Assembly (NCBI GenBank): GCA_020544565.1
Contig: CP078014.1
Coordinates: 2,234,016-2,298,015, forward strand
DNA length: 64,000 nt
DNA from: Bradyrhizobiaceae bacterium
GTDB taxonomy: Bacteria > Pseudomonadota > Alphaproteobacteria > Rhizobiales > Xanthobacteraceae
Reading direction: 5' to 3'
Shown here one piece after another: positions 51,461-61,625 of this stretch. How positions within the stretch are numbered: position 1 is the stretch's first letter; each line of letters begins with the position of its first letter. The notes under the pieces were generated by a model, which saw only the letters and a list, made by a program, of their open reading frames with translations, made no database searches and was not told the origin of the DNA. The position numbers and the translations under genes were made by a program.

Positions 51461-52474
51461 ATGAAGATTAGCGTCGGACTTCCCACCGGGATGGAAGGCT
51501 TGATGTACCCGGTCCCATTCTCGACTCCGAAGGACATCGTCGACATCGCCGTTCATGCCGAGCGTCTCGGGTATCATTCGGTCTGGGGCAACGATCACAT
51601 GACCACGCAGCACTACGTGCGTGAGGAGTTCACGACCCCGCCGAATTACTGGGAGCCGCTGATCACCTACGGCTTCATCGCCGCCGCCACAAAGACGCTG
51701 CGCATGGGCACCGGAATGCTCGTACTGCCCATGCGTCGCGATATCGTCGTCACGGCCAAGCAGATCGCGACGCTGGATCAATTCAGCGGCGGCCGGATCG
51801 AAATCGGCCTTGGCGTCGGCGCCTATCGCGAGGAGTTCGAGGCGCTGCAGCCGCACTTCAAGGCTCATCGCGGCAACATGGTGGACGAAGGGCTTCATGC
51901 CCTGCGGCAGCTGTTCACCGAACGCACTGCCACCCACGAGGGCGAGTATTACCAGTACCGCGACGTCGAGATGTTTCCGAAGCCGCTTCAGAAACAACTG
52001 CCGCTCTATCTCGGTGGCAACAATAAGAACGCGATCTTGCGTGCGGCAAATGCCGGCGACGGCTGGATGCCCGCCTGCGTCGAAGTCAGCAAACTGCGCG
52101 AATCCACCAAGATTCTTCACGATCTCGCCGCGAAGAACGGTCGCGATGCGGCCGCCCTCGAAGTCGCGCCGCAATACATCGTCTATCTCGGCAAAAACCG
52201 GGAAGAAGCGATCGCGAAGTTCAAGCAGTCACAGATGTACAATCATCTTGTCTCGTTGAGCAAATCCACGCTCAAGGATCAAGGCGAAATCGCGCACGAA
52301 GACATCAATCTGGTCGGCGATGCCCAGCATATCATCGACCTTGGCTTGAAGTTGAAGGAAGCCGGAGCCACCCATCTTCTCGGTCTCTACTTCGCCGTCA
52401 ACACCATGCCGGAACTGCTCGACCAGATGCAGGCTTTCGCCGAGGAAGTGATGCCTCATCTCGTGAAGGCATAA
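51461..52474 (+). CDS. LLM-class flavin/F420-dependent oxidoreductase
   Basis: A 337-residue luciferase-like TIM-barrel protein starting MKISVGLPTGMEGLMYPVPF, with AAGGAGATCGATC directly upstream. It has ATKTLRMGTGMLVLPMRRDI and QFSGGRIEIGLGVGAYREEF, the conserved barrel segments. The adjacent NADPH:F420 reductase gene suggests it uses reduced F420, though FMN cannot be excluded. It is the first gene of a plus-strand operon and different from the LLM protein at 37648. Confidence 0.88.
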   Translation: MKISVGLPTGMEGLMYPVPFSTPKDIVDIAVHAERLGYHSVWGNDHMTTQHYVREEFTTPPNYWEPLITYGFIAAATKTLRMGTGMLVLPMRRDIVVTAKQIATLDQFSGGRIEIGLGVGAYREEFEALQPHFKAHRGNMVDEGLHALRQLFTERTATHEGEYYQYRDVEMFPKPLQKQLPLYLGGNNKNAILRAANAGDGWMPACVEVSKLRESTKILHDLAAKNGRDAAALEVAPQYIVYLGKNREEAIAKFKQSQMYNHLVSLSKSTLKDQGEIAHEDINLVGDAQHIIDLGLKLKEAGATHLLGLYFAVNTMPELLDQMQAFAEEVMPHLVKA

Positions 52475-52522
52475 GGTCTCCTCGCTCCGCTCACGATCAC
52501 CGCATGTCACCGAAGGTACAGA

Positions 52523-53185
52523 ATGTCTGAGAACTCGCTTCCTACGCTCTCCATCATTGGCGGCACCGGTGATCTCGGGTCCGGGCTTGCCCGCGTCTGG
52601 AGCAAGGCCGGTTATCCGGTCATTCTCGGCTCGCGCGCCAGCGAAAAGGCCGAGCAGTCCGCCGCTGCGCTTCAGGCCGAAGGCTTCGCCCATATCAGCG
52701 GCGCAACCAACAGCGCCGCCGCCGCAAAGGGCGACATCATCATCGTGGCGGTGCCGTTTTCCAATTACGAAGCGTCGCTTTCCGAGATCCGGGATGCGGT
52801 CAAGAACAAGATCGTCGTCACGGCGGTGGTGCCGCTGGTGCCGCCGAAGGTCTTCGTCGTGCAGCTCCCGCAGGCCGGCTCCGCGGCGATCATGGCGCAG
52901 AGCGCGCTGGACCCCAGCACCAGGGTCGTCGGCGCCTTCCACAATGTCGGCGCGCAGAAATTGCACGCCGGGGACAAGGCCGATTGCGACGTGCTGGTGT
53001 TCAGCGACGATGCAGCAGCGCGCGCCGACGTCATCAGGCTCGCCGATGCGGTCAGCAACCGCGGCGTTGACGGCGGCGCCCTTGCCAATTCGGCCGCAGC
53101 CGAAGCCTTGACTTCGGTCCTGATTGCCATCAACCGGAAGTACAAGGTCAAGGGCGCGGGAATCTCGATTTCCGGATTGTCCTGA
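52523..53185 (+). CDS. NADPH-dependent F420 reductase-like protein (Fno/NpdG family)
   Basis: A 220-residue Rossmann protein with GGTGDLGSGLARVWSKAGYP and the GSRASEKAE segment typical of NADPH binding in this family. Fno proteins pass hydride between NADP(H) and F420. It closes the loop for an organism that makes F420 from the operon at 32587-37585. It lies 48 bp after the LLM gene, consistent with co-transcription. Confidence 0.88.
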   Translation: MSENSLPTLSIIGGTGDLGSGLARVWSKAGYPVILGSRASEKAEQSAAALQAEGFAHISGATNSAAAAKGDIIIVAVPFSNYEASLSEIRDAVKNKIVVTAVVPLVPPKVFVVQLPQAGSAAIMAQSALDPSTRVVGAFHNVGAQKLHAGDKADCDVLVFSDDAAARADVIRLADAVSNRGVDGGALANSAAAEALTSVLIAINRKYKVKGAGISISGLS

Positions 53186-53221
53186 TCGTCATTCCCACCG
53201 GACTTTACGAAAGACAAATCG

Positions 53222-53701
53222 ATGCCTCGGATCGAAAACAACCTGAAGCAGGCAGGCGTTGTCCTGCCGAATCCCGCCGCCCCGGTCGCCAACTATGTCG
53301 GCTCCGTCATCACCGGAAATCTGCTGGTGATTTCGGGCCAGCTCTGCCTCGGCGCGGACGGCAAGCTCGACGCTGCTCATCGCGGCAAGCTGGGCGATAA
53401 CGTCTCGCTCGAGGCAGGACAGGCCGCTGCCCGGCTCTGCGCGATCAACCTGCTCGCGCAGGCCAGCATCGCTCTCGGCGGCAATCTTGATCGTATCCGC
53501 CGCTGCGTGCGGCTGGGCGGCTTCATCAATTCCACGCCGACCTATGCCCAGATACCGCAGGTGATGAACGGCGCGTCCGACCTGATGGTGCAGATACTAG
53601 GCGATAGTGGCCGCCACGCGCGCTCGACCGTCGGCGTCGCCCAGTTGCCGCTGGATTGCGCGGTGGAAGTCGAAGCCATGTTCGAGATCGCGCAGAACTG
53701 A
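53222..53701 (+). CDS. RidA/YjgF-family protein
   Basis: A 159-residue member of the RidA family, in the larger group with an N-terminal extension (MPRIENNLKQAGVVLPNPAA). RidA proteins hydrolyse enamines/imines, and RutC-like members act on pathway intermediates. The mid-protein segment ISGQLCLGADGKLDAAHRGK is typical. Its position between an F420 reductase and L-serine dehydratase fits detoxifying or hydrolysing an imine product, as in the Rut pyrimidine pathway. Confidence 0.88.
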   Translation: MPRIENNLKQAGVVLPNPAAPVANYVGSVITGNLLVISGQLCLGADGKLDAAHRGKLGDNVSLEAGQAAARLCAINLLAQASIALGGNLDRIRRCVRLGGFINSTPTYAQIPQVMNGASDLMVQILGDSGRHARSTVGVAQLPLDCAVEVEAMFEIAQN

Positions 53702-53791
53702 GCAGCAGCCGGAATCGGCCACCCCTCTTCGGGAGATGATAATAAATCCGGGGCGATTGCATCGCCGCGGATTTTTGGGAAAGATGCGAGC

Positions 53792-55177
53792 ATGTTTCTC
53801 AGTGTGTTCGACATCTTCAAGATCGGTATCGGGCCCTCAAGCTCCCATACGATGGGACCGATGGCTGCGGCAGCGCGGTTCGTGACGGACGATATCCGGC
53901 GACTGCTACTGATGCCGAAACGCATCGCGGTCTCACTTCACGGCTCATTGGCCTTCACCGGCAGGGGACACGGCACCGACCGAGCCGTTGCGCTGGGCCT
54001 GCTCGGTCACACCGCCCAACACATCGACATCGAGCGTGTCGACGGCTTCCTCAAGGCGCTTGCGAGCAGCAATGTGCTGGATGGACCGGCCGCGGGCGTC
54101 CTTTTCGACCCCGCCAACGACATTCATTTCGACTACGGCGCCCCCCTCCCCGGCCACGTCAACGGCATGATGTTTCACGCCTATGGTGACGGCAACGCGC
54201 CCTTGCTCAGCCGCACCTATTATTCGGTCGGCGGCGGATTCATCGTGTCGGAGGAAGAACTCTCCGCCGATCATGGCGCCCGGCAGGCGGAGCCCTGTTC
54301 CGCGGTGCCGTTTCCCTTCGACAGCGCCGATACCATGCTGCGGATGGGTGCAGCCTCAGGTCTGCCGATCGTCGCCATGAAACGCGCGAACGAGACCCTG
54401 GCGATGCCGGACGAAGCTCTCGACAGGCGCCTGGACGAGATATGGCAGGTCATGGATGGCTGTATCGACCGTGGCCTCGTCAGACAGGGCGTTCTTCCAG
54501 GCGGGCTCAACGTCAAGCGCCGCGCGCCCGGCATCTACCAGCAACTCCTGCAATCCGGCCCTTCAACCAATTCCGGCTTGTCGCCGGGCGTCATGGATTG
54601 GCTCAGCGTCTTCGCCATGGCCGTTAACGAAGAGAACGCGGCTGGCGGCCGCGTTGTCACCGCGCCCACCAATGGCGCCGCAGGCGTTGTTCCTGCGGTG
54701 ATCCGCTACTATCGGGACCACATCAACGGCGCCACCCAGCAAGGTATCCGGGATTTCCTGCTCGCGGCAGCGGCCATCGGCGGCATCATCAAGCACAAGG
54801 CGTCGATCTCCGGGGCCGAGGTTGGCTGTCAGGGCGAAGTCGGCTCCGCCTCCGCCATGGCGGCGGCCGGACTTGCAGCGGCGCTTGGCGCGACAAATGC
54901 GCAGATCGAGAATGCCGCCGAGATCGCATTGGAGCACCATCTGGGCATGACCTGCGACCCGATCGGCGGACTTGTGCAAATCCCGTGTATCGAACGAAAC
55001 GGCTTCGGCGCGTTGAAAGCGGTCAATTCGACCATCCTCGCCATGCGGGGCGATGGATCGCATATCGTCTCGCTGGACAACTGCATCAGAACGATGCGCG
55101 ACACCGGGCGGGATATGAACTCGAAGTACAAGGAAACGTCGACCGGCGGCCTCGCCGTCAACGCCGTCGAGTGCTGA
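53792..55177 (+). CDS. sdaA: L-serine ammonia-lyase, iron-sulfur type, single chain
   Basis: A 461-residue one-chain enzyme. The N-terminal beta domain begins [20 protein letters not shown]. The catalytic alpha domain holds the 4Fe-4S cysteines in the [11 protein letters not shown] and [16 protein letters not shown] segments. It converts L-serine to pyruvate and ammonia. It is the last gene of the LLM-Fno-RidA operon, 90 bp after ridA, so serine or a serine-like compound may be an end product of the pathway. Confidence 0.93.
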   Translation: MFLSVFDIFKIGIGPSSSHTMGPMAAAARFVTDDIRRLLLMPKRIAVSLHGSLAFTGRGHGTDRAVALGLLGHTAQHIDIERVDGFLKALASSNVLDGPAAGVLFDPANDIHFDYGAPLPGHVNGMMFHAYGDGNAPLLSRTYYSVGGGFIVSEEELSADHGARQAEPCSAVPFPFDSADTMLRMGAASGLPIVAMKRANETLAMPDEALDRRLDEIWQVMDGCIDRGLVRQGVLPGGLNVKRRAPGIYQQLLQSGPSTNSGLSPGVMDWLSVFAMAVNEENAAGGRVVTAPTNGAAGVVPAVIRYYRDHINGATQQGIRDFLLAAAAIGGIIKHKASISGAEVGCQGEVGSASAMAAAGLAAALGATNAQIENAAEIALEHHLGMTCDPIGGLVQIPCIERNGFGALKAVNSTILAMRGDGSHIVSLDNCIRTMRDTGRDMNSKYKETSTGGLAVNAVEC

Positions 55178-55429
55178 TATATGCACGAAGACGCGAGATC
55201 TTTGTCAAAGCTTCAGCGGGGACGTCACCCTTCGAGGTAGACCCGCATCAGATCGGTGTTGGATCGCAGTTCGCCAGCCCCTGAAGAACCCACGCATCCA
55301 CGCTGCAGGACATACGCCCGATCAGAAATATCGAGTCCGAGCGCAGCATTCTGCGGCCATCAGCACGGTCTCGCCGCTCTTCGATCCCGCTTCGCGGGTG
55401 AGAGCAAACCGGCCATTCCGGCGCACCAT
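55178..55429. other. Non-coding convergent gap
   Basis: No gene is supported in these 252 bp between the convergent sdaA and amidohydrolase genes. No strong terminator hairpin was seen. Confidence 0.5.
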
Positions 55430-57187
55430 TCATCGATCGGCTGCGCCAGACAGGTCAGGCGTCTCGTATACCGCGCGTCCGCCGACCAGGGTCAGGACCG
55501 GTTTCAGGTGCTGAATGTTCTCCTCCGCAACCGTCAGATAGTCCTCGCTCAGCACGACGAGATCGGCGTATTTCCCGACCTCGATCGAACCCAGATCATC
55601 CTCCATGCGCAGCAAGTGCGCGCCATTTTCCGTGTAGATACGCAAGGCTTGCTCGCGGGTCACGCACTCGTCCGCACCGAGCTGGAGACCTGTTTCGCCG
55701 TCCGTTCGCGTGATCATGGCCCACAGGGAGAGAAACGGATTCCACGGATAGGCGTCGGTCCCGTTGCTGACGCGAATGCCCGCCTTCAGCCAGCTGCGAT
55801 AAGGCACAGCCCGATGGATCAGGTCCTCGCCATAAGCGCGCACCATGTTCATGCCGTGATTCCACAGGAACGAAATGCAGGTCGTTGGCAGAACGTTGAG
55901 CTCCTTCAGCCGCGGCATATGCCGCTGCGGATGGGCGAAAGCGCTGTGCATCATGACGAAGCGTGTATCGCGGATTCCGAATTCCGCATCCACCTCGCCG
56001 TAGATCTTGATCACCCGATCGATCATGGCCTCGCCATCGGCCTTGGTCGTGACGCGCATGCCGCGGCGCGCCGCTTCCCAGACCAGCGCGCGGTATTTGT
56101 CCTCGGGGACGCGGGCGATGCCGTTGCGGATTTCTCCCCAGCGCTTGCCCTTCCATTGCAGCAGCTTCTGCTGAACGCAATCCAGACAGCCGCATGCGCC
56201 ATCCAGCGTCACGCTGACGCCGACAAACCGCAACATGTCATCGCCGGCCCCGCGATGGCTTACATGCGGAAGGCTGTCCAGCCGGGCAACAATCTCCGGG
56301 ATCGTCCCCGACGTATGCACGTTCGTTGCGATCTGCGTGCGGACGGTCAGGGTGTCGCGGGCCCGCGCCTCAAGAAAGGCGCGCGTATTGCGGCCAACGG
56401 GCTCGGCCAGTCCGTGGCCCTCATAGATCGAGGTGATGCCGAGGGAATTGAACTCCAACGAACGCGCTTCGATATTTTCCAGATACGCGTCGTATCCGGG
56501 GGGCGGGACAAGATGATAGAAGTAGCTGGTGACCGTGCGCGCGACGAGGTCGTTGCCGTCCGCGATCACCCCGGTTGGCTCGCCCGTCTTGGGATCCTTT
56601 TCGATGGTCCCGCCCGGAGACGGCACCATGTCCCCGGTTCGCCAATCGAGCGCGGGAACGAGCTGGCGTGGCGACGGCGTATCGCGCGTGATGCCCGCAA
56701 GCTCAAGCGCGGCGCTGTTGAGGATGCTCGGGGTGAGATATCCGCCGCGCAGCCAGACCGGATTGTTCGGTGCGACGCGGTCCAGATCATGCCGGTTTGG
56801 AAAGCGCTTTTCCTTGTACACGTTCGGCGCCCTGCTATCGGGCTCGGCGAACCGGTGGAACAGCAGCCATTGCCCCGTGCCGGCCTGGGCTGCCGCCGCC
56901 GCCACGCGATCGAGCACCTCATCGATCGACGAACAGCCGGCAAGACTGCGAAAATAGCTGCGCCATGTATCGAGATGAGGATGGGTGTCGATCAGTCCCG
57001 GAATGACCGTGCGCCCGCCTAGCTCAACGCGTTTCGTTCCCGACGTCTCATGCTTCAGGATCTCGTCGTTCGAGCCGACCGCGATGATGCGGCCATCACG
57101 CACCGCGATGGCCTGACGAATGCTGAAATCCTTGTCGACCGTAACGATCTTGCCGTTCAAAAGAATCAGGTCTGCGCTCCCCGACAT
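55430..57187 (-). CDS. YtcJ-like amidohydrolase (Amidohydro_3, urease superfamily)
   Basis: A 585-residue protein from ATG 57187 (MSGSADLILLNGKIVTVDKD). The metal site begins with DTHPHLDTW and the domain is large, as is usual for YtcJ-type enzymes. These hydrolyse cyclic or linear amides with few known substrates. It may act on a nitrogen ring or amide in the pathway encoded around it, but no regulatory repeat was seen upstream. A Bug binding protein is encoded 38 bp upstream on the same strand. Confidence 0.9.
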   Translation of the reverse strand: MSGSADLILLNGKIVTVDKDFSIRQAIAVRDGRIIAVGSNDEILKHETSGTKRVELGGRTVIPGLIDTHPHLDTWRSYFRSLAGCSSIDEVLDRVAAAAAQAGTGQWLLFHRFAEPDSRAPNVYKEKRFPNRHDLDRVAPNNPVWLRGGYLTPSILNSAALELAGITRDTPSPRQLVPALDWRTGDMVPSPGGTIEKDPKTGEPTGVIADGNDLVARTVTSYFYHLVPPPGYDAYLENIEARSLEFNSLGITSIYEGHGLAEPVGRNTRAFLEARARDTLTVRTQIATNVHTSGTIPEIVARLDSLPHVSHRGAGDDMLRFVGVSVTLDGACGCLDCVQQKLLQWKGKRWGEIRNGIARVPEDKYRALVWEAARRGMRVTTKADGEAMIDRVIKIYGEVDAEFGIRDTRFVMMHSAFAHPQRHMPRLKELNVLPTTCISFLWNHGMNMVRAYGEDLIHRAVPYRSWLKAGIRVSNGTDAYPWNPFLSLWAMITRTDGETGLQLGADECVTREQALRIYTENGAHLLRMEDDLGSIEVGKYADLVVLSEDYLTVAEENIQHLKPVLTLVGGRAVYETPDLSGAADR

Positions 57188-57225
57188 CGCGCCCTCGCTT
57201 CCGTCTATCGCGTTGTGTTGATCGG

Positions 57226-58203
57226 TCAGTCGGCCTTGATGCCGGCTTTGCTGATGACGCTGCCCCACCGGGCGAATTCCTCGGCATACAGCTTCGAGGT
57301 CTCCGCCGGCGTCCAGCCGGAAACCGGCGTGCCGCCAATGGACTCGATCCGCGCTTTGGTTGCCGGCTCGCTCAGAATCTCATTGAGCACGGCGTTGAGC
57401 TTCTCGACCTCGGCCTTCGGGGTCTTCGCCGGCACCGCAAATGTGTACCAGGAGATCACCTGCGAGATGTTGTAGCCCTGCTCGGCCATCGTCGGCACCT
57501 GGGGCAGTTCCTTCAACCTCCGCGACCCCGTGACCGCCAGAGCGTTCAGTTTTCCTTCGACGATGAACTGGCTCACCAGCGGCGCCGGAAGGAATCCGAA
57601 ATGAACCCGCCCCTCAAGAAGATCAGAAATGGCCTGGGGAACGCCGCGGTAGGCCACGGGCACAAGCCGGATGTCGTTCATCTGCTCGAGCAGCACCACG
57701 CTGAGGGTGAACGACGAACTGGTTCCGGGCGCAATGTAGTTGATGGTCCCCGGCTTCGACTTCGCCACCGCAATGAACGAACTGATGTCCCGCGCCGGAA
57801 TGGATGGATGCGCGGCGGCGACCGATGCGATCTGCCCCATATAGGCGACGCCGGCGAAGTCCTTGATCGGATCCCATGTCACTTTCTGCAAATGGGGCGT
57901 GATGACGAGCCCGGACGTCGCCATCAGAATCGTGCGCCCATCGGGCTCCGCCCGTGCAACCGCTTCGGTGCCGATGGCCGTATTCGCGCCCGGCTTCGTC
58001 TCGACGACGACCGGAACGCCGAGCTTATCGGCCAGCCTGTCACTGACCGCGCGCGCCATCAGATCGACGATTCCGCCAGCCGGATACGGAACGATGATCT
58101 TCATCGGTCGGGACATCAGGCCCTGAGCGGACGCCCCCTCCGCCGATAGCGTCAGCAGCAGCACGGTCCATGCAGCACACGCCGCGAGCACGCGTTTTTT
58201 CAC
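57226..58203 (-). CDS. Bug/TctC-family tripartite tricarboxylate transporter substrate-binding protein
   Basis: A protein of 325 residues from GTG 58203 (AGGAG seven bases upstream; an adjacent GTG at 58206 is equally possible). The signal peptide VKKRVLAACAAWTVLLLTLS is cleaved after GASA. The mature protein has the family hallmark MKIIVPYPAGGIVDLMARAV. TctA/TctB membrane partners are absent, so it is an orphan, common for this family in Nitrobacteraceae and Burkholderiales. It probably binds the amidohydrolase substrate. Confidence 0.9.
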   Translation of the reverse strand: MKKRVLAACAAWTVLLLTLSAEGASAQGLMSRPMKIIVPYPAGGIVDLMARAVSDRLADKLGVPVVVETKPGANTAIGTEAVARAEPDGRTILMATSGLVITPHLQKVTWDPIKDFAGVAYMGQIASVAAAHPSIPARDISSFIAVAKSKPGTINYIAPGTSSSFTLSVVLLEQMNDIRLVPVAYRGVPQAISDLLEGRVHFGFLPAPLVSQFIVEGKLNALAVTGSRRLKELPQVPTMAEQGYNISQVISWYTFAVPAKTPKAEVEKLNAVLNEILSEPATKARIESIGGTPVSGWTPAETSKLYAEEFARWGSVISKAGIKAD

Positions 58204-58943
58204 CACATATCTCCTCGTCAGTTTCCCGGGCCTGCTGAGAATGGCCATGTTCATGATCGCGACGATCGGCACCGGGGCCGCACGCCGTGGATTCAGGATT
58301 CGTCTTGACAGGCTGACGCTATGACGACGGCCGCCAGCAGGGCCAATTCAATTTTATCGGCCGCCCATACAGCGAAGACATGGGCACAAGACATGAGCTG
58401 GAAATCATGGGTGAGAAGTCGTGGGCTAGAAGTGATGGGCTAGAAGTCAGCGCTCGAAGGCTGACTGTCCCGGCGCACCGGCCCCTGTGGGAATTACTGC
58501 GCGGACACATTGCATCGGTGATCGGCGGCGGAACCGGTGCGTTCCAACATCACGTCTGGTTGAAAGCCATCACGACAATCGCGCTGCAGCGCAGCGAGTA
58601 AATTCGCGCTGCGTCGAAACCGCACGCCACGATGTTGCAGATGCACGAAAGCCGGCACACCGATGCGACGTCCTCGACAACGCCGATACCAGATATAGAC
58701 CTGTTCCATCGCGCGCGATCAGAATGCAACGTGCACTGCAATGACAGCACGATGCCTGCAACATTGATGAAACAAATATGACTGGAGCATTTCCAAATTC
58801 ACATCGTCGTTTGTCGGCGTCGATTCATGATATCGACCCACATCTGCCCCATTGCGACGGCACGGTCCGCCGCCTCACCAGGAGCGCGATGGCCGCTGCA
58901 GACAAGGCGGCCATTGCGCTCCGAACTGACGGAGGAGAAGCGC
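58204..58943. other. Long gap without a convincing gene
   Basis: These 740 bp contain only short overlapping frames on both strands, with no recognisable domain, ribosome site or repeat. The promoter of the Bug-amidohydrolase unit probably lies at 58210-58330. Nothing else could be supported. Confidence 0.5.
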
Positions 58944-59162
58944 ATGATCAATCGCCCGCCGGAAAAATTCGATCCCGAGTATGTCTCCACCCTGCGGAGG
59001 ATTCTCGATATCGCGGTGGAAGAGATTGCGGAGGAAAACCGCACGCCTGCAACCAAGGCGAAGATGGCGCAAACCATCGTGCGCGATGCCGCGGGCGGCA
59101 TTACCGATGCCGGCGTTCTGGTGTCGCGCGCCGTCCATGTCGGCGCAACGCGAGCAGCGTGA
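58944..59162 (+). CDS. Small conserved hypothetical protein
   Basis: A 72-residue protein, MINRPPEKFDPEYVSTLRRI onwards, with GGAGGAGAAG seven bases before the ATG. Helical and charged, with no membrane segment or metal motif. I do not recognise a family, but codon use and the ribosome site make it a credible gene. It stands alone between gaps. Confidence 0.6.
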   Translation: MINRPPEKFDPEYVSTLRRILDIAVEEIAEENRTPATKAKMAQTIVRDAAGGITDAGVLVSRAVHVGATRAA

Positions 59163-59379
59163 CAACGCGGAGACCTTTGCAGCCACCCCGCATGCGCAGC
59201 AGCGCACTATCCATTAAACTCTGATCGCCGGGCGTCCGTTCCTGACCGGATCGCGACGCAGCGGCGATCCTGCCCGGCCTCCCCGACAACAATATCTGGC
59301 CAATTGGGCCGCCGGCCGGCGGGCATCAATGCGCGACCACCCAACGACGTCGCGCTCGGAATTCGAACGATGGAAAAAC

Positions 59380-60012
59380 CTAGGACGCCGACGCCGCGTG
59401 CCGTGGCGCAGCGTGAACTGCGATCGCATCCAGCCGCGGAGCGCTGGTGGCGAACTGCTCGTCCTGCGGCCGCGACGACAAGGCGCCGGTCGCCTTCGCC
59501 TGATCGATCACCTGCGCCAGCAACCGCAGCCCGAGCGGCGCCAGCGCCCGCTCCCACAGCTCGCGCGCGGTCTCGCCCTTTTTCACGAACACCCAGTCCT
59601 GCGCGGCGATCGCCCCGGCGTCGAGCCGGTCGGAGAGGTGATAGATGGTGCCGCCGGCGATCGGATCGCCCTCGCGGATGGTCCATTCCACGGCGGCGAT
59701 GCCGCGATGGCGCGGCAGCAGCGAGGGATGATAGCCGATGCCACCGAGGCGCGCCGCCTGCAGCGCCGCGTGGCTGACGCGGGCATGGCAATGGGCGGTG
59801 ACGATGAGATCGGTGCCCGGCGCGATCTCGGAGGGCACGATCAGTTTCGGCTCCGCCTGCACCACGACCTCGACACCCGCCGCGCGCGCCGCCGCCGCGA
59901 GCCGGTCGCCGCCATCGGCCACCACCACGCGCGCCACGTCGATCGCGTGGGCGCGCAGCATCTGGAAGGTCTCCACGCCGAAATGCCGCGAGCCCGCCAG
60001 CGTGACCTTCAT
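59380..60012 (-). CDS. Formyltransferase family protein (Fmt/PurN-like)
   Basis: A 210-residue protein from ATG 60012 (MKVTLAGSRHFGVETFQMLR) with the formyltransferase core, including GIGYHPSLLPRHRGIAAVEW (His-Pro-Ser-Leu-Leu-Pro loop) and ETARELWERALAPLG. It is shorter than methionyl-tRNA formyltransferase and lacks its C-terminal domain, so it probably formylates a sugar nucleotide or other amine with formyl-tetrahydrofolate. It starts 1 bp after the stop of the membrane protein gene. Confidence 0.85.
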   Translation of the reverse strand: MKVTLAGSRHFGVETFQMLRAHAIDVARVVVADGGDRLAAAARAAGVEVVVQAEPKLIVPSEIAPGTDLIVTAHCHARVSHAALQAARLGGIGYHPSLLPRHRGIAAVEWTIREGDPIAGGTIYHLSDRLDAGAIAAQDWVFVKKGETARELWERALAPLGLRLLAQVIDQAKATGALSSRPQDEQFATSAPRLDAIAVHAAPRHAASAS

Positions 60013-60013
60013 G

Positions 60014-61531
60014 CTATTCGCCCCACGCCGTGAAAGCCTCGTTGAAGGCGCGCTCGCCCGGCGCGCCCTTTTCGATAGCGATGATGGAGCGGCGCTGGTT
60101 GGCGTAGACCAGCGGAATATCGAACCACGACCGCTCCTTGAGAAGCTGCAGGTTGCGGGCGCGGTCGGCCTCGACATTGGACAGCCCGACCAGGAAGAAG
60201 CCGTCGGTGACCTTGACTGCAAGGCCGGCCAGCGGCGTACCGCGGGTCTGCTCGTTGGACTTCATCAGGATGCCGGGCACGTTGGCGATGGTGGTGCCGA
60301 AGTCGGGCGGCAGCACGAAGGTCAGCTCCACCGTATGGCTCGCGGGCAGCGAGGCATCAGTGTTGCGGCGGATCAGCATCGACATCTTGAAATTCCGCTC
60401 GGGAACCTCGATGTCGGCGCGCACCGCGATATCCGGCGGTTGCCCGGCCGGGACCTTGACCGGTTCGGTCCGCCAGATCACCGAGCCGACGAACTGCTTG
60501 CCCTGCGGCGAGGACGGGTCCTCGTCATACAGCACCACGCGCTGCGCCACCGGAGCCACTTGGGTTGAGCCGGGCTGGCCGACGCGATCGGTGATCTTGG
60601 GCCGAACCCCGGTGTCCTTCGCCGTATCGGTCACCTGCGCCGCCGGCTTGAGCAGCGGGCGCACCGAAGGCAGCACCTTCTGATAGATCAGGATGCCGCC
60701 GCCCGCGAGCAGCAGCAGCAGGCCGGCAATCATCGCGGCCTTGAGCGGGAACCGGCGTCTCGGCTTGTCGTCGCGCGCGGGGATGCGCGTCCGCGGCAGA
60801 TCGGACGGCGGAAGGTAGGCGGCCTCGTCGACGGACTCGTCGTAGCTGTAGGGCACTTCCTCGGCAGCGCCGCGCGGATCGACCGGCTGGTCGTAATCCT
60901 GCTGCCCGTAATTGCGCCGCACCGTGCGCCCGGCCTCGGCGGTGGCGCGGCCGAGATCGTTGGCGTCGGCCACCAGATCGCGCATGCCATGGGTGGACGG
61001 TGAATGGGCCGATGGCGGATGCGGATCGTCCAGACGCGGATCGCCGCGCTGCGGACGAATGTCGCGCATCGAGGTGGGCAGGCCGGCGGGAGGTTGCGGC
61101 TGGTCGCCGCGCAGGCTGCGTGACGGTGGCGGGGCGGAGGGATCATGGGACGCGCGCGCGCCGCGGGCGCTTTCCCGCAGGGCGTCCCCCGGGCGCGGAC
61201 CGTCGCGGCGCGGCGGCGCGGGCCGGGGCGCGGCCGGGGCGGAGGGGGACGCGGATGCCGGCGATTCGGTGCGTCCGCGGGATTCCGGCCGGGCCGCATC
61301 GGGCAGGCTGGCGGCGCGGCGCACGGCGTCGGCCTCGACCCGGCGCACCGCATCTTCCAGCGCCAGCCGCTCGCGGGTGATCTCGGCCTCGCTCAAAGGC
61401 GGCTGCACGCTGCGCAACTGCGAAATCAGCGCCGTGCGCGCACGTTCATAAAGGGCGCGCCGGCTTTCGCCGGGCGCGCTGGGGTCCAGTCCGGCGATGG
61501 CGCGGGCTATGAGGGGGTAGTAATCTGCCAT
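60014..61531 (-). CDS. Proline-rich single-pass membrane protein, conserved in the group
   Basis: A 505-residue protein. A conserved helical N-terminus (MADYYPLIARAIAGLDPSAP) is followed by a long Pro/Arg/Ser-rich disordered segment at about 90-250. One transmembrane helix lies near 270-290 (AAMIAGLLLLLAGGGILIYQ), and a conserved domain from about 300 ends the protein. Topology suggests a cytoplasmic N-terminus and periplasmic C-terminal domain. Function unknown. It is common beside purA in this bacterial group, as I recall. Confidence 0.8.
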   Translation of the reverse strand: MADYYPLIARAIAGLDPSAPGESRRALYERARTALISQLRSVQPPLSEAEITRERLALEDAVRRVEADAVRRAASLPDAARPESRGRTESPASASPSAPAAPRPAPPRRDGPRPGDALRESARGARASHDPSAPPPSRSLRGDQPQPPAGLPTSMRDIRPQRGDPRLDDPHPPSAHSPSTHGMRDLVADANDLGRATAEAGRTVRRNYGQQDYDQPVDPRGAAEEVPYSYDESVDEAAYLPPSDLPRTRIPARDDKPRRRFPLKAAMIAGLLLLLAGGGILIYQKVLPSVRPLLKPAAQVTDTAKDTGVRPKITDRVGQPGSTQVAPVAQRVVLYDEDPSSPQGKQFVGSVIWRTEPVKVPAGQPPDIAVRADIEVPERNFKMSMLIRRNTDASLPASHTVELTFVLPPDFGTTIANVPGILMKSNEQTRGTPLAGLAVKVTDGFFLVGLSNVEADRARNLQLLKERSWFDIPLVYANQRRSIIAIEKGAPGERAFNEAFTAWGE

Positions 61532-61625
61532 CCTCGTCCAGTCTGCCTCGTCGAGTCTGCCGGATTCCCGAGGGAATCCTGTGATCTAACAACCATGGTC
61601 GCCCCAGGAACTTAAGCGATCAGGG

